Positions 1-7,671 of a stretch of DNA of 21,638 nt are shown here, one piece after another. Numbering within the stretch: the first letter of the stretch is position 1; the number at the start of each line of letters is the position of its first letter. The notes under the pieces were generated by a model. It made no database searches. It saw only the letters and a program-made list of their open reading frames with translations, and had not been told where the DNA came from. Origin of the DNA: Actinomycetota bacterium (GTDB taxonomy: Bacteria; Actinomycetota; Thermoleophilia; Solirubrobacterales; Solirubrobacteraceae); NCBI GenBank assembly GCA_009699615.1, contig WLNV01000004.1:1-21638 (forward strand), read 5' to 3'. The translations under genes and the position numbers were made by a program.

Positions 1-276
1 GTCCGCTGGCGGATTGAGCGCGGCGTGCTGGTAGCGATGCCCGGCATTGACGGAGACGGCTACCTCGAGATCGAGGTCAGGCGCGAGCCAACGGAGAAGC
101 CAGGCTTCGCGACGCTCCACGTTGACGTCGAGATAGCCAACTACTACCCCCGCATCGCAGTCTCGATTGCTCAGTGGGCCTATGCGGCGACGCAGTCAAA
201 GATTCACGTACTCGTGACCTACGGCTTCCTGCGCTCGATCGCCCGCGGCGACCTCGCACCGACTCGCAGCAGCTAG
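1..276 (+). CDS. 3' end of an unrecognised protein (5' truncated by the window edge)
   Basis: The frame is open from base 1 (first codon GTC) to the TAG at 274-276, giving 91 residues of a longer protein. A GTG at position 25 could initiate, but the frame runs in from upstream and the residues before it (WRIERG) look like normal protein, so I treat the gene as truncated. The visible part alternates strand-like stretches (GYLEIEVRR, ATLHVDVEIANYYP) with a C-terminal amphipathic stretch (HVLVTYGFLRSIARGDL). The overall feel is of the C-terminus of a small beta-rich fold such as an SRPBCC/DUF2867-like domain, but I do not recognise the family and assign no function. It converges on glpX; the two reading frames overlap by 4 nt. 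Confidence 0.65.
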   Translation, partial: VRWRIERGVLVAMPGIDGDGYLEIEVRREPTEKPGFATLHVDVEIANYYPRIAVSIAQWAYAATQSKIHVLVTYGFLRSIARGDLAPTRSS

Positions 277-1259
277 CCGAGGATCTCGCGCAGCTTCTCG
301 CGATTGTGCCGGGCCTTGACCCTGCGCACCGTGCCGGAGCTTGAGCGCATCACGATCGACTCCGTCGAAGCAACGCCGCGCCCCTCGTAGCGGACCCCTT
401 GGAGCACGTCACCGTCAGTAACTCCGGTCGCGGAGAAGAAACAATCGTCGCCACGGACGAGATCATCCTGCGTCAACTGACGGTCAAGGTCGTAGCCGGC
501 GTCCAGAGCAGCCTTCCGCTCGCCGTCGTCGCGCGGCCACATTCTGCCAACCAGTGCGCCACCCATCGCCTTCAGCGCTGCCGCCGAGATGACGCCTTCC
601 GGCGTGCCGCCCACTCCCCAAAGGAGATCGACGGGTGAGCGATCGCTGACGGCCAGCAGCGCTGCACTGACGTCACCGTCACTGATCAGTCGAACGCGCG
701 CACCAGCGCTGCGAATCTTTCCGATCTGCTCTTGGTGGCGCTCACGGTCGAGCACGACAACGGTCACGTCGCCGATCTCGATGTTGCGGCGCTCGGCGAT
801 CAGCGCGCAGGTCTCGGTGACTGGGCGGTCAAGGTCGAGCAGATCGGCGATGTCGCTTGCTCCCGCCAGCTTCTCCATGTAGACGCAGGGGCCGGGGTCG
901 AACATCGTCCCGCGCGGCGAAACGGCGATCACGGCCAGCGCGCTCGGCATTCCCTTCGCTGTCAGCGTCGTTCCTTCGAGCGGATCGACCGCAATGTCGA
1001 CCTGCGGGTCGGAGCCGTTGCCGACGTGCTCTCCGTTGAAGAGCATCGGCGCCTCATCCTTCTCACCCTCGCCGATTACAACGACACCGTCCATCGAAAC
1101 CGTGTCGAGCACAAAGCGCATCGCGTCAACGGCGGCCTGATCGGCAGCCAACTTGTCGCCCATGCCCACCAGTCGCGCCGCAGAGAGCGCAGCGGCTTCG
1201 GTTACGCGCACCAATTCAAGGGCGAGATTTCTATCTGGGGCAGTATGCGAGTCGGCCAT
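273..1259 (-). CDS. glpX: Class II fructose-1,6-bisphosphatase (GlpX)
   Basis: Hydrolyses fructose-1,6-bisphosphate to fructose-6-phosphate in gluconeogenesis; a cytosolic metal-dependent enzyme of the lithium-sensitive phosphatase fold. The 328-residue product has the family's usual length. It carries the metal-binding GEGEKDEAPM motif (about residues 64-73), the DPLEGT motif (about 92-97), and a GVGGTPEGVISAAA stretch typical of GlpX. I chose the ATG at 1259; a GTG at 1271 adds four residues (MKSL). Neither start has a clear Shine-Dalgarno. A weak -10-like TAAGGT lies at 1294-1289 on the minus strand. The gene is divergent from the GH15-pgl-egtBD operon, so gluconeogenesis and sugar breakdown share one 142-bp control region. 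Its stop codon shares a CTAG with the converging gene on the left. Confidence 0.93.
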   Translation of the reverse strand: MADSHTAPDRNLALELVRVTEAAALSAARLVGMGDKLAADQAAVDAMRFVLDTVSMDGVVVIGEGEKDEAPMLFNGEHVGNGSDPQVDIAVDPLEGTTLTAKGMPSALAVIAVSPRGTMFDPGPCVYMEKLAGASDIADLLDLDRPVTETCALIAERRNIEIGDVTVVVLDRERHQEQIGKIRSAGARVRLISDGDVSAALLAVSDRSPVDLLWGVGGTPEGVISAAALKAMGGALVGRMWPRDDGERKAALDAGYDLDRQLTQDDLVRGDDCFFSATGVTDGDVLQGVRYEGRGVASTESIVMRSSSGTVRRVKARHNREKLREILG

Positions 1260-1362
1260 CAGGGATTTCACTTTGACGCAGCCCGCCGACCTTATCGCGG
1301 CGGCGGTCGCGGCGGCGTCGCGACCACACGGCTCGCCGCTCTGCCCGGGCGAGGTTGCCTTC

Positions 1363-1380
1363 GCCCGCCGAATGGCGGGC
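1363..1380. promoter_or_regulatory. Perfect GC-rich dyad, candidate operator before the GH15 operon
   Basis: A perfect 7-bp inverted repeat (GCCCGCC, 4-nt spacer GAAT, GGCGGGC) ends 8 bp before the proposed -10 hexamer of the GH15 gene, so it would cover the -35 region. A further copy of the half-site GCCCGCC is at 1281-1287, right beside the possible glpX -10. The placement suggests a shared repressor or activator site for both divergent units. The regulator is unknown, and in so GC-rich a region a chance dyad is possible. Confidence 0.4.
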
Positions 1381-1388
1381 CGAATCGC

Positions 1389-1394
1389 TAGCTT
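1389..1394 (+). promoter_or_regulatory. -10 element of a probable leaderless GH15-pgl-egtB-egtD transcript
   Basis: The hexamer TAGCTT fits TANNNT and lies exactly 7 nt before the ATG at 1402, so transcription would begin at or next to the start codon. No Shine-Dalgarno is visible there, which agrees with a leaderless mRNA. No recognisable -35 is present. Confidence 0.5.
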
Positions 1395-1401
1395 TCGAGA
1401 T

Positions 1402-3372
1402 ATGGAACCTCTTGTTCACGACGGCACACTTCACGGCAGCGCCTTCCCTCCTATCGCCGACTACGCATTCCTGTCCGATTGCGAGTCGATCTGCCTGATC
1501 GCGCCTAGCGGCCGAGTTGAGTGGATGTGCCTGCCACGGATGGATGGCCCGTCCGTATTCGGCGCAATGCTCGACCGCGACGCCGGCGGTTTCCGCATCT
1601 CACCGGCAGACCAAAGGGTTCCCGCTGGCCGCCGTTATCTGCCCGGGACAATGATCCTTGAGACCACTTGGGCGACGCGCACCGGTTGGGTCGTCGTGCA
1701 GGACGTGCTGCTGGTCGGCCCATGGCACCACGACTCGGAGCGCTCCGAAACCCACCGTCGCTCACCAACCGATACCGACGCCGACCATGTGCTGCTGAGG
1801 ACGATGCGCTGCATCAACGGCCACGTCGAGATGCAGATGGAATGCGAGCCGAAGCTTGAGTACGGCCGAATCCCGGTCGGATGGGATTACTCCAGTGACG
1901 GCTACGGCGTCGGCGTTGCGTCGGCCGAGGGAGAAGATCTCAAGCTAACACTGACAACCGACCTGCGCCTCGGCTTCGAAGGTGGCCGCGCCCGCGCCCG
2001 CACAACGCTGCACGAAGGCGACACGGCCTTCGTCGCACTGAGCTGGACCGAACACGAGGCGCCCGCCAGCTTCGACGAGGCTTATCGCCGCCTCACCTTC
2101 ACGGCCGACTTCTGGCACGACTGGCTGGCCCACGGCGAGTTCCCCGACCATCCGTGGCGGACCTACCTGCAGCGCAGCGCACTGACGCTGAAAGGCCTTA
2201 CCTACGCCCCGACCGGCGCGATGGTCGCGGCGGCAACGACCTCGCTGCCGGAGACCCCCGGCGGCGAAAGGAACTGGGACTACCGCTACTCGTGGATCCG
2301 CGACTCAACCTTCATGCTCTGGGGCCTCTACTCGCTCGGCTTCGCCCAAGAGGCAGGCGACTACTACTACTTCATCGAGGATCTGGTCGCCGGCGACCGA
2401 GATCTACAGGTGCTTTACGGCATCGGCGGCGAGCGCGACCTCGAAGAGAGCACGCTCGACTACCTCGACGGCTACGAGGATTCGAAGCCGGTTCGGATCG
2501 GCAACGGCGCCTACAACCAAAAGCAGCATGACGTTTGGGGCGCGCTGCTCGACTCGATCTACATCCATACAAAGAACCGTGACCAGCTCAGCGATTCGGC
2601 CTGGCCGATCATCGTCAATCAGGTTGAGCGCGCAATTGAGAACTGGAAAGAGCCTGATCGTGGCATCTGGGAGGTTCGCGGCGAGCCGCAGCACTTCGTC
2701 TCCTCGAAGGTCTTCTGCTGGGTTGCCTGCGACCGCGGCGTTCGCCTTGCCGAGCTGCGCAACGACCGCGAGCGGATCGCGCGTTGGCAGGCCGTCGCCA
2801 ACGAGATCCGTGAGGACATCCTCACCAACGGGGTCGATCCAGTGAAGAACCGCTTCGTTCAGGCCTACGGTTCCACAGCGCTCGACGCGGCGCTGCTGCT
2901 GGTCGCACTGTTCCGCTTCCTTCCGGCCGACGACGAACGAATCCGCAACACGGTAATCGGCATCGCCGACGATCTGAGCGAAGACGGCTTCGTGCTGCGC
3001 TACCGAGTCGATGAGACCGACGACGGTCTCAGCGGCGAGGAAGGAACGTTCACGATCTGCTCGTTCTGGATGGTTTCGGCGCTGGTTGAGATCGGCGAAC
3101 TGGATCGCGCCCGTGAGCTCTGCGAGAAGCTGCTCTCGTTCTCAAGTTCGCTCTCGCTCTACGCAGAGGAGCTCGACGCCAAGACCGGCCGTCACCTCGG
3201 CAACTTCCCGCAAGCCTTTACGCACCTTGCCTTGATCAACGCCGTGATGAAGCTGATCAGCGCCGAGGAGGCAATCAACGCCATCAACGAGGAGCTTGAC
3301 GCCGGGCGCCCGCTGGATCAGGTCACCGGCGAGCAGCCTGCAGTTGAACCCGCTGCGGAGGAGCGCGGGTGA
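1402..3372 (+). CDS. Glycoside hydrolase family 15 protein (glucoamylase/trehalase type)
   Basis: A cytosolic inverting glucosidase of 656 residues, the usual length for bacterial GH15 with an N-terminal beta-sandwich and a C-terminal (alpha/alpha)6 barrel. Visible GH15 signatures are NWDYRYSWIRD (from residue 291), GIWEVRG (from 421, with the presumed general acid Glu424), the EEGTF/CSFW block (Glu546-Glu547, presumed base) and LGNFPQAFTHLALI near the C-terminus. No signal peptide is seen, so the substrate is intracellular: maltooligosaccharide, glycogen-derived glucan or trehalose. Mycobacterial GH15 trehalases share these motifs, and sequence alone does not decide. The frame is open back to 1153, but that part runs antisense into glpX; ATG 1402 begins a typical GH15 N-terminus (IADYAFLSDCES) and has a well-placed -10. 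It is the first gene of a four-gene overlapping operon. Confidence 0.9.
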   Translation: MEPLVHDGTLHGSAFPPIADYAFLSDCESICLIAPSGRVEWMCLPRMDGPSVFGAMLDRDAGGFRISPADQRVPAGRRYLPGTMILETTWATRTGWVVVQDVLLVGPWHHDSERSETHRRSPTDTDADHVLLRTMRCINGHVEMQMECEPKLEYGRIPVGWDYSSDGYGVGVASAEGEDLKLTLTTDLRLGFEGGRARARTTLHEGDTAFVALSWTEHEAPASFDEAYRRLTFTADFWHDWLAHGEFPDHPWRTYLQRSALTLKGLTYAPTGAMVAAATTSLPETPGGERNWDYRYSWIRDSTFMLWGLYSLGFAQEAGDYYYFIEDLVAGDRDLQVLYGIGGERDLEESTLDYLDGYEDSKPVRIGNGAYNQKQHDVWGALLDSIYIHTKNRDQLSDSAWPIIVNQVERAIENWKEPDRGIWEVRGEPQHFVSSKVFCWVACDRGVRLAELRNDRERIARWQAVANEIREDILTNGVDPVKNRFVQAYGSTALDAALLLVALFRFLPADDERIRNTVIGIADDLSEDGFVLRYRVDETDDGLSGEEGTFTICSFWMVSALVEIGELDRARELCEKLLSFSSSLSLYAEELDAKTGRHLGNFPQAFTHLALINAVMKLISAEEAINAINEELDAGRPLDQVTGEQPAVEPAAEERG

Positions 3373-4052
3373 GCCGTTTCAAAGTGCAGCGCTGCGATGA
3401 CGCCGAGGAGGCCTCGCAACTGACGGCAGCGACGATTACGAAGATGATCGAGGAAGCGATCAGCGCACGCGGCGAAGCGCACTTCGCCTGTTCCGGTGGC
3501 AACACTCCGGATCGCACCTACGAGATCCTCAGCGATTCACTCGGCAACGGCGACGGACTTCACCTCTGGCTGGCGGACGAGCGCTGCGTTGGCCCCGAGG
3601 ACCCGCAGGCAAATTCGCTGCTGCTGCAGCAAACACTGAAGCTGCCAGGCGCAACGCTGCATCGCGTGAAGGGCGAGCTCGGCCCCGACGCTGCCGCCGC
3701 CGACTACTGCGAACAGCTTGGCGATACGCAGCTCGACGTCGCGCTGCTGGGCCTTGGCCCCGACGGTCACACGGCCTCTCTCTTCCCAGGCCATCCGGAG
3801 CTTGAGATGACCGGCGCGCGCGCAATCCCGGTGGTTAACTCACCGAAGCCGCCGCCGGAGCGGGTCAGCCTCTCGCTGCCGACACTCTCGGGCATTAGCG
3901 ACCTTGTCCTGCTTGTAACCGGTTCAGGCAAGGCCCACGCCTTGACCTTGACAATGGGCGAGCCTGGCCCACAGGCTCCCGCTTCGCTGCTGCCAGCAGA
4001 CCGGATGACGCTGATCGCAGATGCGGCCGCGCTTGGCGAGAACGGCGATTGA
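3369..4052 (+). CDS. pgl: 6-phosphogluconolactonase
   Basis: Hydrolyses 6-phosphogluconolactone to 6-phosphogluconate, the second step of the oxidative pentose phosphate pathway that feeds NADPH supply. The 227-residue product has the short DevB/SOL-type form. It shows CSGGNTP near residue 42, LADERCVGPEDPQAN near 68, LLGLGPDGHTASLFPG near 126 and RVSLSLPTL further on, all family hallmarks. The GTG start overlaps the GH15 stop (GTGA, 4 nt) and has a good GGAGG-type ribosome site about 6-10 nt upstream, inside the end of the GH15 gene. Glucose released by the GH15 enzyme could enter this pathway after phosphorylation. Its own stop overlaps the egtB start. Confidence 0.94.
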   Translation: MSRFKVQRCDDAEEASQLTAATITKMIEEAISARGEAHFACSGGNTPDRTYEILSDSLGNGDGLHLWLADERCVGPEDPQANSLLLQQTLKLPGATLHRVKGELGPDAAAADYCEQLGDTQLDVALLGLGPDGHTASLFPGHPELEMTGARAIPVVNSPKPPPERVSLSLPTLSGISDLVLLVTGSGKAHALTLTMGEPGPQAPASLLPADRMTLIADAAALGENGD

Positions 4053-5332
4053 CGGATTCCGAGATGCCCTCGACGCCGACAAGCGCTGGGGGCGGTGACC
4101 TGCGGGGTCTGCTGAGAAGCACGCGGCAGAGAACGCTGGAGTTGACAGCGGCAGTCAACGACGAAGACCTCGAGCGACAGATCGACACGATCATGAGCCC
4201 ACTGGTTTGGGACATGGCTCACATCGCCGCCTATGAAGACCTCTGGTTGGTCCACCGCGGCGCTGGCCAGCCACTACTGCGGCCCGATCTGGCGGCGCTG
4301 TATGACGCCTTTGAAACGCCGCGTGCGGTCCGCGGCGAGATCGCGCAGCTGAACGCCGCCGAAGCACGCGACTACCTCGCGGAAGTGCGCGAACGGTCAC
4401 TCGACGTGGCCGCACAGCAGACGATCGACTCCGAGATCACCGAGATGGTGCTGCGGCACGAACTTCAACACCGCGAAACGATCTGCCAGACACTGGCGCT
4501 GGCGCAGCTGCCCAGCTTTGATCCTGGCTTCCGCGAGACGACCCCTGCCGCCCCCGGGGAACACAGCGGCCTTGAGTTCGCCCGGATCGAGAGCAACGAG
4601 TTCACGCTCGGCGCCAGCGGCGACGATTTCGCCTACGACAACGAGATGCCGCGGCGCCAGGTCGGCGTGGGCCAGTTTGAGCTTGGCCGCACGGCCGTGA
4701 CGAACGCAAGCTGGCTCGAGTTCGTCGCCGAGGGTGGCTACCGCGAGAGGCAGTGGTGGAGTGATGACGGATGGGCCTGGGCCACGACCGAGGCGATTGA
4801 GGCTCCGCTCTACTGGGATCTGCGCGACAGAGAGCAGCCGGTTGAACTGACTAGCTGCGGCCCGCGCGCGCTCGACCCCAATCGTCCGGTCGCGCACATC
4901 AGCTTCCACGAGGCCGAAGCCTTCGCCCGCGCGCGCGATGCTCGGCTGCCGACCGAAGTTGAATGGGAAGCCGCCGCGCAGTGGCAAGGCGGAGCGCCGA
5001 CAGAGCGCGATGCGGCAAACGTCGGTCAGGTCTGCTTCGACACGTCGCCGGTCGGCGCGTACACGGAAGGGGCAGCCGACTGCGGCGCGCTCGACCTGAT
5101 CGGCAACCTTTGGGAGTGGACGGCGAGCGAGTTCGACGGATATCCCGGCTTCAGCGCCCACCCCTACCCCGAGTACTCGCAGGTCTTCTTCCGCAAGGGA
5201 TACCGCGTGCTGCGTGGCGGCTCGTGGGCAACTGACGGCCGCGTCGCATCGCCGACCTTCCGTAACTGGGACCTACCTCAGCGGCGACAGATATTCAGCG
5301 GCGTGCGGCTCGCGCGGGACCTTGCGCAATGA
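4049..5332 (+). CDS. egtB: Ergothioneine biosynthesis sulfoxide synthase EgtB
   Basis: Non-heme iron enzyme that oxidatively joins a thiol donor to trimethylhistidine (hercynine). The product has 427 residues: a DinB_2-type helical domain (about 20-150), then an FGE-sulfatase/C-type-lectin-like domain (about 175-425). Iron ligands are visible as His58 (DMAHIAAYE) and the HX3HXE motif His137-His141-Glu143. From memory of the mycobacterial EgtB structure, the residues contacting gamma-glutamylcysteine and hercynine are matched here by Arg92/Arg95 (PRAVR) and Asn406-Trp407-Asp408...Arg412 (NWDLPQR), which favours gamma-glutamylcysteine as the donor. The TTG start overlaps the pgl stop by 4 nt; an ATG at 4064 is the alternative. 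egtD follows with an ATGA overlap. No egtA, egtC or egtE is in the window. Confidence 0.93.
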   Translation: MTDSEMPSTPTSAGGGDLRGLLRSTRQRTLELTAAVNDEDLERQIDTIMSPLVWDMAHIAAYEDLWLVHRGAGQPLLRPDLAALYDAFETPRAVRGEIAQLNAAEARDYLAEVRERSLDVAAQQTIDSEITEMVLRHELQHRETICQTLALAQLPSFDPGFRETTPAAPGEHSGLEFARIESNEFTLGASGDDFAYDNEMPRRQVGVGQFELGRTAVTNASWLEFVAEGGYRERQWWSDDGWAWATTEAIEAPLYWDLRDREQPVELTSCGPRALDPNRPVAHISFHEAEAFARARDARLPTEVEWEAAAQWQGGAPTERDAANVGQVCFDTSPVGAYTEGAADCGALDLIGNLWEWTASEFDGYPGFSAHPYPEYSQVFFRKGYRVLRGGSWATDGRVASPTFRNWDLPQRRQIFSGVRLARDLAQ

Positions 5333-6321
5333 GCGGGGTCGAACGCGTACGCGTGATCTGCCCACTCAACGACGGCGACGAGCGGACGCTCGCCGACGAC
5401 GTCCTCGACGGACTAACGCGCCCGTTCAAGGAGCTTTCGCCGAAGCACTTCTATGACGAAGTCGGCGGCGAGCTATTCGATCAGATCTGCGACCTGCCCG
5501 AGTACTACCCAACCCGCGCCGAACGCTCGATCTTTGAAACCAGAGCGGAGGAGATCGTCGCCGCATCGCAGATGGCGGAGCTGGTCGAACTCGGTTCGGG
5601 GACGGCGGCTAAGACGATGATCCTGATCGACCAGGCAGCCGCTACAGGGACTCTTAAGCGCTACGTTCCGTTCGACGTGACGGAGGCGATGGTGCGGCGC
5701 TGCTGCGAGATCTGCGGCGACCGTTTTGAGGATGCCGAGATCATCGGCGTGGTCGGCGACTTCGAGCGCCACCTTGATTACATCCCAGCTCCGATCGATG
5801 GCGAGCCGCGTCTCGTCGCACTGCTGGGCGGCACAATCGGCAACTTCGTTCCCGGTTCAAGACGACAGCTGCTGCGCTCGATTGCATCGCTCCTGAGGCC
5901 CGGGATCGACCACCTGCTGCTGGGCACCGATCTGGTTAAGGACGTGGCGACGATCGAAGCCGCCTACAACGACAGCGCCGGAGTGACAGCGGCATTCAAC
6001 CGAAATGTGCTCAACGTGATCAACCGCGACCTCGACGCCGACTTCGACGTGGAGGCCTTCGAACACGTTGCCTTCTACGACCGCGGCCGCGAATGGATTG
6101 AGATGCGGCTGCGCGCAAGCCGCGCGATGCACGTCAAAATCAACGCAATCCCGCTGGAGGTTGACTTCGCTTCAGGCGAGGAGCTTCGGACCGAGGTCAG
6201 CGCGAAGTTCACGCCGCAGCGGCTGGCCGACGACCTTTGCGCCGCCGGCCTGACGCTGGAGAAGACTTGGACCGACAGCGAGGGGCAATTTGCCCTCTCG
6301 CTGTCCAGTCCAACGCTCTAG
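5329..6321 (+). CDS. egtD: L-histidine N-alpha-methyltransferase EgtD
   Basis: Trimethylates the alpha-amino group of histidine with S-adenosylmethionine to give hercynine, the substrate of EgtB. The 330-residue length is normal. SAM-fold motifs are ELGSGTAAKT (from residue 88) and VPFDVTEAM (from 113). Histidine-pocket residues known from mycobacterial EgtD appear to be conserved: Tyr42, Tyr59-Tyr60 in LPEYYPTRAE, Asn172 in GGTIGNF, Tyr213 in AAYNDSAG, and Glu289/Ser291 in TEVSAKF. The ATG overlaps the egtB stop (ATGA), so the two are translationally coupled. It is the last gene of the GH15 operon; its stop codon is shared through CTAG with the converging thiolase gene, leaving no room for an intrinsic terminator. 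Confidence 0.95.
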   Translation: MSGVERVRVICPLNDGDERTLADDVLDGLTRPFKELSPKHFYDEVGGELFDQICDLPEYYPTRAERSIFETRAEEIVAASQMAELVELGSGTAAKTMILIDQAAATGTLKRYVPFDVTEAMVRRCCEICGDRFEDAEIIGVVGDFERHLDYIPAPIDGEPRLVALLGGTIGNFVPGSRRQLLRSIASLLRPGIDHLLLGTDLVKDVATIEAAYNDSAGVTAAFNRNVLNVINRDLDADFDVEAFEHVAFYDRGREWIEMRLRASRAMHVKINAIPLEVDFASGEELRTEVSAKFTPQRLADDLCAAGLTLEKTWTDSEGQFALSLSSPTL

Positions 6322-7484
6322 TTGAGCCGTTCGATGATCATCGCTTCGCCCTGACCTTGGGCGACGCACATCGTCTCAAGGCCATAACGGCCGTCGAGCG
6401 TCTCGAGATCGTTGAGCAGCGTCGTCATGATCCGCACGCCGGTCATTCCGAACGGGTGGCCGAGCGCAATTGCGCCGCCGTGCGGGTTCAGCTTGTCGAT
6501 GCTGAAGCCCACCTCGCGGGCGATCGGCAGCACCTGTGCTGCGAATGCCTCGTTCAGTTCGATCACGTCGATGTCGTCGATCGTCAGGCCTGCACGATCA
6601 AGCGCCTTCTTGATCGCACCGATCGGCGCGACGCCCATGTACTCGGGCTCGTTGCCTGCCGTTGCGGCCGTGATGATCCGGGCACGGGGCTTCAGCCCCA
6701 GCTCTGCTGCCTTGTCGGCGCTCATCAGCAGCGCCGCTGCGGCGCCGTCGTTGAGTGGGCAGGCGTTGCCTGCCGTGACCGTGCCGTCCTCGCGGAAGGC
6801 CGGCTTGAGGCTTGAGAGGCGCTCCAGCGTCGAGTCGGCGCGGGGGCCGTCGTCGGTGTCGACAACGGTGCCGTCAGGCAGCGTCACGGCAACGATCTCA
6901 CGGGCGAAGACGCCTGCCTCTTGAGCGGCAACTGCACGCTCCTGAGAGAGCTGGGCGTACTCGTCCTGCTCTTCGCGCGTGATGCCGTACTTGTCGGCCA
7001 CATTTTCGGCCGTCAAGCCCATTGCGATGTAGGCGTCGGGCTGCCCGGGCTCCTTGCCCTGCAGCTTCTCGTTCTGATCCTCCGGGTGGCCTGCCTCCTG
7101 TGCCGCGTTGTAGCGCGAGACAAACTCCACACCCGCTGCGATGTAGGTGTCGCCCTGGCCTGAGGCGATGTTGTTGGCTGCGATGCGAATCGCATCAAGG
7201 CCCGAAGCGCAATAGCGCGACACGGTTGAGCCGGTGGTCGCGTCGGTCAGATGCTCGCTGAGCAGCACCGCGATGCGGCCGATGTTGTTGGCCTGAAGTC
7301 CCTGTGGCAGACCGCAGCCGCAGATCACCTCTTCGACCGTGGCCGGGTCGACGCCGCTGTTTCGCTCCAACAGCTGGTCGATTACAAATGCGGTTGTTTC
7401 ATCGGGACGCAGCGTTGCAAGCGACCCCTTGAATGCGCGGCCGACCGGAGTACGGACGGCATCGACGATTACGACTTCGGGCAT
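6318..7484 (-). CDS. Acetyl-CoA acetyltransferase (thiolase)
   Basis: Thiolase superfamily enzyme that cleaves or forms beta-ketoacyl-CoA in fatty-acid degradation or acetoacetyl-CoA synthesis. The 388-residue length is typical. The nucleophile Cys92 lies in SRYCASGL; the C-terminal catalytic pair is His343 in ALGHPFGMTG and Cys373 in ETMCVAQGQG, and NPHGG (from 333) is also present. The longer extent of chain specificity cannot be read from sequence, so FadA-type and acetoacetyl-CoA-type activities are both possible. The ATG at 7484 has a strong AAGGAG ribosome site (7496-7491) at good spacing. It is divergent from a 3-hydroxyacyl-CoA dehydrogenase, the preceding step of beta-oxidation, which supports a catabolic role. 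A TATGCT at 7597-7592 (minus strand) could be its -10, which would put the 29-bp repeats in its 5' leader. Confidence 0.93.
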   Translation of the reverse strand: MPEVVIVDAVRTPVGRAFKGSLATLRPDETTAFVIDQLLERNSGVDPATVEEVICGCGLPQGLQANNIGRIAVLLSEHLTDATTGSTVSRYCASGLDAIRIAANNIASGQGDTYIAAGVEFVSRYNAAQEAGHPEDQNEKLQGKEPGQPDAYIAMGLTAENVADKYGITREEQDEYAQLSQERAVAAQEAGVFAREIVAVTLPDGTVVDTDDGPRADSTLERLSSLKPAFREDGTVTAGNACPLNDGAAAALLMSADKAAELGLKPRARIITAATAGNEPEYMGVAPIGAIKKALDRAGLTIDDIDVIELNEAFAAQVLPIAREVGFSIDKLNPHGGAIALGHPFGMTGVRIMTTLLNDLETLDGRYGLETMCVAQGQGEAMIIERLN

Positions 7485-7506
7485 TGATTACTCCTTGATT
7501 TTTGGT

Positions 7507-7555
7507 CCGGCGGTCGCACTCCACGGACGTTTTCCCCGGCGGTCGCACTCCACGG
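7507..7555. repeat. Tandem direct repeat between thiolase and SDR genes
   Basis: A 20-bp sequence beginning CCGGCGGTCG and ending TCCACGG occurs identically at 7507-7526 and 7536-7555, a 29-bp period with 9 nt between copies. A diverged third copy follows at about 7566-7585 (CCGGGCGATTGCACCGG) at nearly the same period. The array fills the first half of the 187-bp divergent intergenic region and is non-coding. Possible meanings are a multi-site operator on the same face of the helix about every 29 bp, or structured leader RNA of the thiolase mRNA. Confidence 0.75.
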
Positions 7556-7634
7556 GGCTTTTGTGCCGGGCGATTGCACCGGCTGCCGGGAAGCATAAAG
7601 CAGACGCCCGCCGACGCGGAGCTCCGCCTTCTCA

Positions 7635-7640
7635 TACCAT
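7635..7640 (+). promoter_or_regulatory. Possible -10 element for the SDR gene
   Basis: TACCAT fits TANNNT and would start a transcript around 7647, leaving a leader of about 25 nt that contains the AGGAG ribosome site (7658-7662) before the ATG at 7672. No -35 is recognisable. Confidence 0.3.
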
Positions 7641-7671
7641 TTGGCGACCAACCCGACAGGAGCTTTAAGCA

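Noticed and set aside
1153..1401. N-terminal extension of the GH15 frame
   Set aside because: The extension overlaps glpX in antisense and is Ala/Arg-rich. The family N-terminus begins just after ATG 1402, which has a leaderless-type -10.
4397..5161. 254-codon open frame on the minus strand inside egtB
   Set aside because: It is fully antisense to a well-supported gene, has no recognisable domain, and long antisense frames are expected in GC-rich DNA.
6237..6924. Plus-strand open frames antisense to the thiolase
   Set aside because: They overlap a complete thiolase with all catalytic residues and show no protein-like pattern.
7507..7585. CRISPR-like array
   Set aside because: Only two exact repeats of 20 bp with a 9-nt gap and one degenerate copy; the spacers are too short and there are no cas genes.
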